64,000 nt of DNA from Aaosphaeria pasadenensis (lineage: Eukaryota > Ascomycota > Dothideomycetes > Pleosporales), in NCBI GenBank assembly GCA_022813625.1, contig JAKLMB010000015.1:186001-250000 (forward strand), read 5' to 3'. The position numbers and the translations under genes were made by a program. Position 1 is the first letter of the stretch, and the number at the start of each line of letters is the position of its first letter. The notes beneath the pieces are model-generated. The model was not told the DNA's origin and did not search any database. It was given only the letters and a program-made list of their open reading frames with translations. Positions 1 to 11,007 of this stretch are shown here, piece after piece.

Positions 1-822
1 AACGAGATATTTCCGTGTTTCCATTGCTCCCTCTCCCGAACCAACAATTTAGACAGACATAGATAGACACACGACACTATCTCTATCCCACTCTTCCTTT
101 TCTTTTACCTTTTACTACCATTATTACGGTACTAATCAGTGCACATCATTTGGCTACACATCGAAAGAGAACATAGACACATACCGTACAGACGCACACG
201 CCGTTCCCGCCCAAGGCCTGCTAACGTTAACCATGAAGCCACCTCCCGCCCAAAAGCTCCTCCCCCCCACTGCACCATCACCACCGTCTCCATCCATCAT
301 CCATAATCCATCATCCATCTCATCAACCTGCAGCAGCTCAAGGAAGAGACGACAGGCGTAAGTTCCCTGCAGTCCCACGCTTATGCTGCCCTCATGCAGT
401 CCCCTGTGACGCCTTTCGGTACGTCGACCTCCAACCACGCTCGCCTCCTGCACCCCGTGCCTGTCTGGCTGGATACCGACGACGCCTGTCCCGTTTAAAA
501 GGCACAAGGCGGTAACCCCATTTCCTGGGTATTATCCCCATCATTACCTACTACCTACTCAAGACGGAGACCAGGTTGTTGTTGTTTGAAGATATTGACT
601 ATTGTTGCTAAGATTTCCAGTCCAGTTCTATCTCGTCTCCTGATTTGATTCCTGATCCTTAGTCGCTGCCCCTCGTTGCATCGCTCGCTCGCTACGTCCG
701 CTTCTGCATCGACAATCCATCTCAAATCCAATCCAATCCAGTCCAGTCCAATCCAATCATCCAAACCCAGTCCAGTCCAAGTCCAATTCCAAGTACTATC
801 CACACCATTCGCCGTGCCCCAA
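1..822. other. Upstream region of ATE1, pyrimidine-rich with short tandem repeats
   Basis: No supported gene. The stretch is C/T-rich on the plus strand. It contains degenerate CCAAT/CCAGT pentamer repeats at about 722-790, just before the ATE1 start. It probably holds the ATE1 promoter and 5' leader. The open frames here are low-complexity and resemble nothing I know. Confidence 0.5.
727..790. repeat. Degenerate CCAATC/CCAGTC short tandem repeat
   Basis: Units of the type ATCCA and GTCCA are repeated with small variations. The repeat ends about 30 nt upstream of the ATE1 ATG, so it lies in the promoter or 5' UTR and is likely to vary in length. Confidence 0.6.
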
Positions 823-3218
823 ATGTCCTTCCTCTCCCCTCTGGGCTACTCATCGGAGAGTTGCGGATACTGCAAAGATGCCTCAACGGGCCGCCGCAGC
901 CCCAAGTCTCGTACGTGGATGTTCATTATTGTTCAAACTTACTCTCTCGCTCGTCTCCATCCCACATCTTCATCTGCACCACTCCGTCACGCGTGCACCC
1001 ATTCTCCCTATGCCCCTCCCCCATTCACACCATCGGCCAAGCGTTTGAGTAAGATCGAGCACCGGCATTCGCGACCTGACTGACCTCGCTGACGGACGTT
1101 GGGATATTGATGGCTGCCTATGCCATGCCATGGACTGACTACTGCGCTGTCGTCCGTCCGTCAATTTGATGTCTTGTTAAGGTTGCCATGTCGCACGTGC
1201 TTCTTTGCTTTCCCCGCTTCCGCCCTGTAGAAGACGATCATTCCAAAGCCTCATTCGTTGTCTTTCGAAGCCAACAGACGGAGCAATTTCATTCGCCAAG
1301 TACAGTCTAGGTACTGGAGAATGCTCAATTTCTACCCTCGTCTTGTCTCGTCTCCGTTACTCGCTGCATGAGACGGTCGAGAGACGGGCCCTCGTATTCC
1401 ATTTCCAATCTACCCCTCTACGTCACCGCGGGCCTTTTTTCTCTTTCGCATCCAAACCCCACTCTCGTCAATCATCATGCTCTGACGGGTAAACCCGGGA
1501 AACCTGGCGGACGAAACTCAACTCCACCAGACTACCACCATCCACCCTTGCAAATCAATCCTATGTCGCCGCCCCTACACGAACAGCCTCCACTTTCCAT
1601 ACTGACCTCGTAACATATTCAGGTGCGAGTTACTACGTCTCGTCGAAAGGCCTGACCGTGGGCGTATATCAGGGTCTGGTGGATCGAGGCTGGCGAAGGT
1701 ACGACATCCAACCCAATCCCCCATCTGCACGACATTCTTTGATCCCGCCCGCCAAACGCACTATTACACATTCTCTCCCAGGCGCAATTGTAACTGACGT
1801 GTCAAGCGTAGATCTGGCACCATTCTCTACAAGCCAGACGTCCTGCGACATTGTTGCCCCCACTACACGATACGGTTAGTAATTTAAGACTGGACCATTT
1901 CACTGCTTGCCAGACGATTGGGGCTAACTTGTTTAGGCTTCCCGTTGAGTCGTTCGCGCCGGCGAGGGACCACCGGCAGGCGGTTAATCGTTGGAATAGA
2001 TATGTTCTCGGTGACGAGTATCTGAAAGAGGTGGCTAAGTTGTATCCCAAGTCGAAAGAGTCAGTGCTGTTCTTTTTGTTTGGGTTGAAGTGCTCTTGTG
2101 CTTGTTCATGTGTCGGATGACTATATGCATAGCAAAGGCACATATACTGCTTTCAATTCGTTATGTTCGAAGATTACATTGAATTTCAATATACTGACAT
2201 CGTGTAAGGGACAAGAAACGCCAAAAGAATGGCTTCGACCTCGTCACCGCCGTCCACGAGAGCGAATACCCAAATCTCAAGCGGCCACCCGAGCCAGCGC
2301 ACCGCTTCGAAGTAACCCTTGAACCCGACGACTTCACGCCAGAGAAGTTCGCGCTCTTCAAAGACTACCAAAAGAACGTCCACCACGAGGCCGAATCCGA
2401 AATATCCGCAAAAGGCTTCAAGCGCTTCCTCTGCGGCTCTCCGCTGAAACGCGAGACCCCCGACGTCGACGGCAAGACACTCCACCTCGGCTCGTACCAC
2501 CAGTGCTATCGCCTCGATGGCCGTCTCATCGCCATGTCCGTCCTCGACTTGCTGCCCCACTGCGTCAGCGGCGTGTACTTCATCTACCACTCCAACTTCG
2601 AGAAGTGGAGTTTCGGCAAGCTGAGCGCGATGAGGGAAGCAGCGTTGGCGCTCGAGGCGGGTTATAAGTTCTACTACATGGGATTCTACATCCACTCGTG
2701 CGTGAAGATGAGGTATAAAGGAGAGTACAAGCCCTCGTATATTCTGGACCCGGAGACTTACAATTGGGATCCACTCGACGGCGAACTTCGAGAGCTGCTC
2801 GATGCTAAGCCATATGTGTCTCTGTCACGGGAGCGTAAATTAAGCGCAGCACCCCCGTCTGCGGAAGTAGACGAGTACATACACCCCAGCGCGAAGGAAG
2901 CAGGCGAGGCGGTGGAAAACGGATTATCTCTCTTCGATCTGAAGATGCCCGGACTAATGACCGCCGAGGAAGTCGCAGAATACCCGCTTGATCAGCAAGC
3001 GATACAAGTCGGCAAGATTCCTTATCCGCTGACAGCGGAGGTACGTTGTATTGAATCGTGCTTTACGTTTGAATTGGGGCTGACGTATGTGTTAGGTGCT
3101 CACTTCGTGGGAAACGGGTGATATTCGACAGCCGGCGACGATCAAGGGGATCATTGCGGAACTGGTGGCGTGCATTGGACCTGACGTTGCGAAGGAGACT
3201 GCTGTCAGTTTTGGCTGA
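823..3218 (+). CDS. ATE1: Arginyl-tRNA--protein transferase (ATE1), six exons
   Basis: Exons are 823-910, 1623-1698, 1812-1874, 1937-2059, 2209-3040 and 3096-3218, giving 434 aa. The enzyme transfers Arg from Arg-tRNA to N-terminal Asp, Glu or oxidised Cys, creating an N-degron for ubiquitin-dependent proteolysis. The N-terminal domain has the paired cysteines C14/C17 (CGYC) and C69/C70 (CCPHY) that are typical of the family and reported to bind an Fe-S cluster. It also has the conserved DRGWRRSG segment. The C-terminal transferase domain has VLDLLPHCVSGVYFIY and the fungal DPETYNWDPLD segment. The chosen start gives the expected short N-terminus; an upstream ATG at 676 would add 49 low-complexity residues. 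Intron 1 is 712 nt, about ten times the usual length, but the protein reads continuously across it. Confidence 0.93.
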
Positions 3219-3718
3219 TGCAGTCGCTCGAATTATGTAGAGGGTGGACAGATGGCCGATAGATATGGATCAATGGATCAATGAAACTCATCCCTCGGGG
3301 AAGGGCCAATTGATATCGGCGATTGCTCGATCTCAGGGTTTGTCACCCCAGATATATCGTGAGGACTTTTCAATTACTTTCCTGCATATCTGAGGGATTT
3401 CGTTCTTGGGAATATCTACAAAACTACAACCCGTCAAGCATATATCTTGGGATTCCAAATCAGATGCTCCAGATTGACAACGAGCCAATCAACAACAGTT
3501 TACAAAGGATATATTCACAGTGGGAATACAATATTCCTAATCTCTCTGCGCAAGCCTAGCCTGATTGAGCACTAGCCCCGTCTGGCATCCCAACTACGTA
3601 GCTCTGCCAAGGCCGCACCAAAGACCTGGATGTATTGTGTAAACATTCCCATCATCCCACAACGCAACTGTGTGAACTGTCCTCCGCATCGTTCCGCCGA
3701 CTTTCGACATCTCTGAAT
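3219..3718. other. Intergenic region ATE1-TSC13
   Basis: 500 nt between two same-strand genes. It would hold the ATE1 3' end and the TSC13 promoter. I see no gene. Confidence 0.5.
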
Positions 3719-4745
3719 ATGTCTTCCCCCGACATCTCTCTGGTCATTCGCCCTCGTGGTATGTATCAATTGCTACAGAAGCACCCCAATGCTGGCAATC
3801 TCTAATATCAGACAGGCCGGCCCATCAAGAATCTCCCTGAAACGATCACCGTTAGCCCCGATGGCTCGGCTTCACAGATCTTCGAGAGGATCGCACAGGC
3901 TGCCAAGTTCTCCAAAGACCGACTGAGGGTTACAAAGGGAAGCGATGGCACGCCAATCCCCAATACTGGAAACGTCACAGTTTACCAGACTGGTCTGAGG
4001 AACAGGAGCGCAGTCGATGTCAAGGACCTCGGTATGTCCAGCCAGACCGCAGAACTATATCACATATTCTAACTCTTGCACAGGACCCCAGATCGGCTGG
4101 CAGACGGTCTTCTTGATCGAATACTTTGGCCCCATCTTCATCCACCCGCTCGTCTACTACGGCCGCCCATTCATCTATGGAACCTCCGCCCCGCCATCCG
4201 AGCTCCAAAAGCTCACCTTGATCATGGTGCTCCTGCACTTCCTCAAGCGCGAGTTCGAGACACTCTTTGTACACCGTTTCTCATCGGCCACCATGCCGTT
4301 CCATAACGTCTTCAAAAACAGCGCCCACTACTGGCTGCTCTCGGGCGTCTGGATGGCCTTTTGGATATACTCCCCCAACTCGGCGGCTGCGCGCGCATCG
4401 AACCCACTCATCACGTACGCCGGCCTCGCACTGTACGTGTTCGGCGAGCTGGCCAACCTGTCGAGCCACTACACGCTGCGCAACCTGCGCCGGCCGGGCA
4501 CCACCGACCGCGGCATTCCCCAGGGCTTCGGATTCAACATCGTCACATGCCCCAACTACATGTTCGAGATCATCTCGTGGATTGGCATCTTGCTAGTCAG
4601 CTGGAGCCACTCCACCATTCTGTTCCTCATCTTTGCGTGCGTGCCGATGGGACTCTGGGGCAAGAAGAAGGAGAGGAGGTATCGTAAGGAGTTTGGAAGC
4701 AAGTACAAGCCAAAGAGGTTCGCCATCTTGCCGGGAATTTATTAA
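3719..4745 (+). CDS. TSC13: Very-long-chain enoyl-CoA reductase (Tsc13/TECR family)
   Basis: Exons 3719-3758, 3816-4031 and 4084-4745 give 305 aa, the usual family length. The enzyme catalyses the last, NADPH-dependent step of the ER fatty-acid elongation cycle, which supplies very-long-chain acyl-CoA for sphingolipids. The N-terminus is a small ubiquitin-like domain (about residues 1-85), as in TECR proteins. A steroid 5-alpha-reductase-type membrane domain follows, with several hydrophobic helices. The family motif CPNYMFE contains the putative catalytic Tyr (Y244). The C-terminus is rich in Lys/Arg, typical of ER membrane proteins. ATG at 3719 is the first start that gives the ubiquitin-like domain. 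Confidence 0.95.
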
Positions 4746-6773
4746 GGGGCGGCTTCCTAGGCTGCAATATTGCGGCCGGTGACCGTTTGAAGAAGGGAAT
4801 TCCATCATTTCTTTTTTTTCTGTGTCACCAATCACACGCAGGTGTTGGCGGTGTATAGGCAATTTGCAACGCCCACGATTATGTTGTTGAGGGTTACTTC
4901 TGAGGCTGAGCATGGGAAGGCAACGAGGCAACAAGGGACCAGGGTGTTGATTTTTTTTCTGATCTCTTGGGCCGTCTCCACCCGTTCATCGTCATCATCA
5001 TTCGCATCCCAACCAGCCACGCAGCAGGATGGGACACGAGCCGAAGGTTGTGTGACCGGTTATGTCAGGGGCACAATGTCTGTGTCCATAGTTTCGCATC
5101 TCCATGTACGGAGTACGTAGGCAATATCTTGCCTGCTGAGCCTAATTAAAAGTACAAACATGATGATATACGCAATCGTTCACATTGGACGGAACCCGCC
5201 GTCTACTGATTGCTCTGCAGCACGACGGGAGGGCCGAGTTGGGTCGGTGGTGTTGGTGGTGCAGCCAAAACTGCAGAAAGCGACCCTGCATAAGCGCGGT
5301 CGTTCAAGCCACTTGCATCTCATTGAGTCCCTCTCTCCCGGAAGGCTCACCGACAATGAAACATTTTGACAGCCGTGAAGAAAAGGTGCCCCTCTCAACG
5401 ATGAACGATCACACGATCAATCTCGATATCCCTTCGTCCCTGGACGAATTGGATGGCTGTTCTCTCTGCCTGATGCAGGCTCCAAGGCATACTCTGCTTA
5501 CATCGTCCTCGTCCTCCAGCTGTGCCGAGCAAACAGTCCCATACGTCGTCCCATCCCATCCCATAGGTCCAGTGTGATATCACTTTTTTCCATTGAAGGA
5601 ATGGCATGGTGCGACGGACTATCTCACAAGCCCACCATTCTTCCAACCAACCGGTGGGGTCATCCAACCGTTTCCATCGTTGTTTTCAGCTCTTTCGCAA
5701 CTCTGCAGCTCTCGAAATGGTCAGATTGCAATCATCGAGTCGTGATTGGCCGGGAGCCGACAACTGGCGGGCCGAGGCGCTGGGAAGGTGAACTGGGGGG
5801 ACGACAGCTTCAGCTCGTGGCTTGCGCACGCAAATCCCCACCCAGCCCGTGTCCGCCGCCATTCTTGGTGTTGCTAACGACTAACTAATGGAATGGGACA
5901 TTACAAGGTGCTGTACTGTGCTGTACCAACCATGCCTGTTGCTTATAGTGCAATTGACATCACGGCCAGTGGAAAGAGGCAAAAGGGTCCAGCCGCAGCA
6001 AGTCCTCCAAGATCTCCACACGCACTCACGCGCCCTCTCCCTCTTCCTTCAGCTAGGCAGGCAAACTGAGCATCCGAGAGAGATAGAAAGGCAGAAAAAA
6101 AGATATAATAAGCCGCCGTTAGATCTGGCCGTTTCAATTCCTTTTCTCCTTCCCCTCCCTCATCGTCAATCGTGACGTGAAAAGACCCATCGCTAATCAT
6201 CATACCCCAACGATACCCTCCCCACCCCTGCTGCTCTGACGCTTTTTTATATTCAGCCTTACGGCCCCCACCAGCCTTGCGTTTCCTCTCGTCTCCTCCT
6301 CTGTTGGCCCTCACACCATTCCATAGCTTGGGATTCCATATTGCTTTTGTTGGCGCCCCGAAAAGCTGAGACACAAAAGCGTCGTTTGTATTGTTAGCGC
6401 TGATACCCAGAACCGTCCCTTTCAGCACAAAGAGTCGTATATATAGGCAGTCTGTAAGTGGTTGCACTCTCTGCTCTTCTCATCTTCTCTCCCAAGGCCT
6501 TGCCGTGCTTGCTATTCGATCTGGCTGTTCTCTTGGTGTGGGTTCCACAAGAAGCATATCACGTCAGCCCGATTGACATTCTACCGTTCGCGTCTTTGGC
6601 CTTTCATTCATGGGTTGCTCTTCCACAGCGTCGTGTACCTTGTTGCATATGACTGTTGGAGAGAAGTTCCATAAATATCAACTTCTTCCATTCCCATACC
6701 GAAAACAAAATTTACTTTCTTTTCTATTTTTCCACAGTAACTGACAGCATCCATCAGTCGACAACCATTCACA
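4746..6773. other. 2.0 kb promoter region of the Ppo gene
   Basis: No supported gene. The region includes T-runs near 4808 and 4950. The last part before 6773 is T/C-rich, as expected for a fungal 5' leader. Open frames here are short, overlap on both strands and resemble no family. Confidence 0.5.
6438..6446 (+). promoter_or_regulatory. TATA-box-like element upstream of the Ppo gene
   Basis: TATATATAG lies about 330 nt before the ATG at 6774. If functional it would imply a 5' leader of roughly 300 nt. Assigned by sequence alone. Confidence 0.4.
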
Positions 6774-9700
6774 ATGTCAGATACCCCCGTCGACACCCGG
6801 ACTGGAGCCACTCCACCAAGAGTCGACCTGTCTGAACTCGACAAGCTGCGAGCCTCAATTGGCTCGCAATTCAAGCAACTCGCAGGTCTCGTGGGTGCCG
6901 TCACACGTCCCGTCCCCGACGACACGGGAGATGGCTCGCACATCGAGCCTGACGAGGAGAACGAGGTCCTCAAGAAGGTGTTTGGCGACGCCTCCGACCT
7001 CAGTCACTTGAAGATCGAAAACTACAAGACCCTGCTCCAGATGGCGACGGAGAAGTTCACGGGCGAATTGCAAGACGACAAGACCTACGTCATGGAAGGT
7101 CTGATCCGCACAGCTGCAGGCCTGCCGGATGGATCGAAGATGCGGGAGACGCTGACGAACAAGTTCGTCGGACAGCTCTGGAACGACCTCCAGCATCCCC
7201 CGCAGTCGTACCTCGGTGCTCAGTACCAGTACCGATCTGCGGATGGATCTTTTAACAGCCTCGTGCATCCTAAGCTTGGTGCTGCGGGCACGCCATATGC
7301 TCGTACCGTCAAGCCGGAGATGGTGCAGACACCTTGCCGTCCCGATGCTGGCGTCGTGTTCGACAGCGTCATGACCAGGAAACACGCAGAGCTGCACCCG
7401 AACAGGATTTCCAGTGTTCTCTTCTACCTCGCCTCGATCATCATCCACGACTGCTTCCGGACAGACCACAGAGACTACTCGAATTCCCTGACCTCCTCGT
7501 ACCTCGACCTCTCGCCTCTGTACGGAAGTAACCAGGAGGAACAGGACGCTGTCCGGACTAAGGTCGACGGAAAGTTGAAACCAGACTGCTTCTCGGAGGC
7601 CCGTCTGCTCTTCTTCCCACCCGGCGTTGGTGTTCTCCTCATCATGTTCAACCGCTTCCACAACTACGTCGTCGAGAACCTCGCCACCGTCAACGAGGGC
7701 AACCGCTTCTCCAAGCCGTCCCCACCCGCAGATTCCAGCAACGAAGCCGCCAACCAAGCGTACAAAGCCGCCCTCGCAAAGTACGACAACGACCTCTTCC
7801 AGACCGGCCGCCTCATCACCTGCGGCCTGTACGTCAACATCATCCTCATCGACTACGTGCGCACGATCCTCGACCTCAACCGCACAGACAGCAACTGGCA
7901 GCTCAACCCGCGCGCGGAGGTCAAAGGCCTCCCCATCGGCACGGGCAACCAGGTCTCCGCGGAGTTCAACCTCGTCTACCGCTGGCACTCGACCGTGTCC
8001 GACCGCGACGAGAAGTGGACGCAGGACCTCTGGGACGGCATGTTCGGCAAGGGCCGCGACCCGAAGACCGTCGGCAAGTACGAGTTCCTCGGCAAGCTGG
8101 ACGAGGTGTACAAGAAGACGGATCGCGACCCGTCGAAGCGCACTTTCGCGGGCTTGAAGCGCAATGAGGATGGTACGCTGCCTGACCAGGAGCTCGTGGA
8201 CATCATGGTCGCGAGTATTGAGGACTGCGCGAATTCTTTTGGCCCGAATAGGGTGCCGGAGGTCATGCGTGCGATCGAGGTGCTGGGTATTGAGCAATCG
8301 CGGGCTTGGAACTTGGGGAGCTTGAACGAGTTTAGGAAGTATTTCGGGCTCGAGCCGCATAAGTCGTTTGAGGATATCACGAGCGATGAGTATGTCGCGG
8401 AGCAGTTGAAGCATCTGTACGATCACCCCGACAAGGTCGAGATCTACCCGGGAATCGTCGTTGAGGATGCGAAGAAGCCCATGGCACCTGGATCGGGTCT
8501 GACGCCGCCGTACACGGTTTCGAGGGCTGTGTTGTCGGATGCTGTTGCTCTGGTCCGTGGTGATCGATTCTATACGATCGATTACAATCCCAAGACGCTC
8601 ACGAACTGGGGTTTCAAGGCTGCGGATTCGGATATCGGAGTCGACAATGGCTGTGTTTTCTACAAGCTCTTCCTCCGTGCTTTCCCGCATCACTTCGTCC
8701 AGGACAGCGTGTATGCTCACTACCCGCTCACGATCCCGTCCGCCATGAAGGAGGCGCTCCAGGATCTCAAGAAGGACAAATTGTACAACTTCGACAAGCC
8801 CAAGTATCACAAGCCCCACAGCTTCGTCTTCGAGTACAAGAACGCGACCGAGATCATGAAGAACCAGACCGACTTCAAGGTCACCTGGGGCAAAGCCATC
8901 GAGTACCTCATGGGACCTTCCGCCAGGGACTTCATGTTGGCCGGCGACGGAAAGCCCAACCAAGCCTCTCGCGACATGATGTCCAAGGCCCTCTACGTCA
9001 GCGACTGGGACCGCGAAGTCCGCCACTACTACGCGACCAAGACCCAGGCCCTCCTCAAGTCCAAGACGGCCAAAATCGCAAACTTCAACCAGGTCGACAT
9101 CATCCGCGACATCGGCAACCTCGCCCACGTGCACTTCTGCGCAGAGCTCTTCATGCTGCCCCTCAAGACCGAGGAGCGTCCCCACGGCATCTTCTCCGAA
9201 GCCGAGCTCTACCTCATCATGTCCGGCGTCTTCGCGCTCGTCTTCTTCGACGTGGACCCAGCCGGCTCATTCCCCCTCCACATTAAATCCCACGCGGCCA
9301 CCAAAACCCTCGGCACGATCGTCGAAAAGAACGTCTCCGCCATCTCCCGCAAAGGCGTCCTCTCCACCGTCATCCAAGCCATCTGGCCCAACGAATCCGT
9401 CCTCAAATCCTACGGCATCCACCTCATCCAGCGGCTCCTCGCCACGGGAATGGACCCCTCCACCCTCGTCTGGGGCCACATCCTCGGCACCGCCGGCGGC
9501 ATGGTCGCCAACCAAGGCCAGCTCTTCGGCCAGACAATCGAATACTACCTCACTGGCGCGGGCCAGAAATACTGGCCCGACATCGTGGCCCTCGCCACGG
9601 GCCCGGACGCAGACTCCGACGAGACGTTCGAGAAACTCATGCACTACCTCCTCGAGGGGTCGCGGCTGGCCGGCGAAACGGGCGTCGCGCGCCGCGTCGA

Positions 9701-10148
9701 GAAGGACACGACGCTCGTTGACTCGGGCCGTGAGGTGGTGCTCGAGAAGGGCGACACTGTGTTCGTGAACTTGCGCACTGCGTCGCATGACCCCGTTGCG
9801 TTCCCGAACCCCGATGAGGTCGATATCACGAGGCCGTTGGACTCGTATATTCATCTCGGCCACGGCCCGCATGAGTGCTTGGGGCTGAAGATGACGAGGG
9901 TGGCGTTGACGGCGATGTTGAAGGAGGTGGCGGGATTGAAGAACTTGAGGCCCGCGAAGGGGCCGCAGGGTAAGGTGCATAAGGTTGCGAAGAAGGAGTT
10001 GGGGGATAAATATCCGTATCATGCGTACTTGACGGAGAATTGGGATGGGTATTGGCCGTTCCCTTGTGGTAAGTTGATTCTTTTCTTCGATGATTGACGA
10101 ATGTTGACTGACAATGATGTAGCTTTGAAAGTTAACTGGGATGATTGA
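6774..10148 (+). CDS. Psi-producing oxygenase (linoleate dioxygenase / P450 diol synthase fusion), PpoA-like
   Basis: Exons 6774-10068 and 10123-10148 give 1106 aa, typical of Ppo proteins. The N-terminal animal-haem-peroxidase-type domain has the distal His H225 (IIHDCFRTD), the SYLDLSPLYG segment and the catalytic Tyr plus proximal His in YRWH (Y402, H405). It should add O2 to linoleic or oleic acid to give an 8R- or 10R-hydroperoxide. The C-terminal P450 domain has the ANQGQ motif (N913, Q916), associated with hydroperoxide isomerisation. It also has a haem-thiolate Cys, C1035, in GPHECLG. An intact Cys ligand argues for a PpoA-type 5,8-diol synthase over a PpoC-type enzyme. These oxylipins control the balance of sexual and asexual sporulation in Aspergillus. 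Product assignment is inference. Confidence 0.93.
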
Positions 10149-11007
10149 ACGGATGTATGAGTGCCTGGAGATTTGTTGATTCGTAATGGCGTTGAAGCGG
10201 TCTGATACTTATCCATCTAGCAATTTATCCAATGAGTGGATGTGAAATTTGAAATGAAAATGAAATATATCTATCGGTTCAGACATCAAACAATGTCATC
10301 ATGTCTATTCATCACTATCCAATTACTGACAACATAAACAAAAGTCCCCCTTAACTCCCATCACATTTACCGTGAAATAACTACCAACACCATTTTCTCT
10401 CTGACTCCAAATAATACAAACCACCATTTTCTTCCCCCAACCAAATAGAAGAATCCCCCTTCCCATTCCCACGATGCGGTCGATACTAAGTCGTCACATC
10501 GATATCGGCTACTTACGCCCCGCCGGGAACTAAGTAACCGACAAGCTAGGTAATCCACGCCCGGCGATTGGACAACGCGGGTATGTTCCCCAGGATCCGG
10601 GACGCGAGTCATGCTGTACCTGATCTTTGAGATGCCTTGAGGTCATGACTTGAAGATACAAGGATGAAGCAAAAGGTTGTGAAATGTCAGTCGTGTGTTG
10701 CTGAGATGAGTGGGAAGAGGCAGGAGAATTGAGTGGAGAAGAGTATGAATAATTATTCATATTGTCTTCGATTGTGTCTCTACAATTCCGTAGTATAATT
10801 CGTGTGTTCAGCTATGGAATATGCACTTGTAGATGCATCTCCCCCTCCACGTAGCCGAGGCCAATACTCGGTATCTATTCAACCGTCTCCCCCGCCGATG
10901 ACAGTCGTTCTACAATTTTGACACTCTTTTACAAGTCGACTCCCTTTCCTTCTTCGTCTCGTCCTTGTTTTCTGAATAGTCTCAATGCCCTCCTCATAAC
11001 ATTCGTC
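10149..11007. other. Intergenic region Ppo-SDHA
   Basis: 859 nt holding the Ppo 3' end and the SDHA promoter. I see no coding exon of a known family. Confidence 0.5.

Noticed and set aside
6855..9185. 776-aa open frame on the minus strand, and a 251-aa frame at 9267-10022
   Set aside because: Both are antisense to the Ppo gene. Their length follows from the strong C-ending codon bias of the plus-strand gene, and they show no domain.
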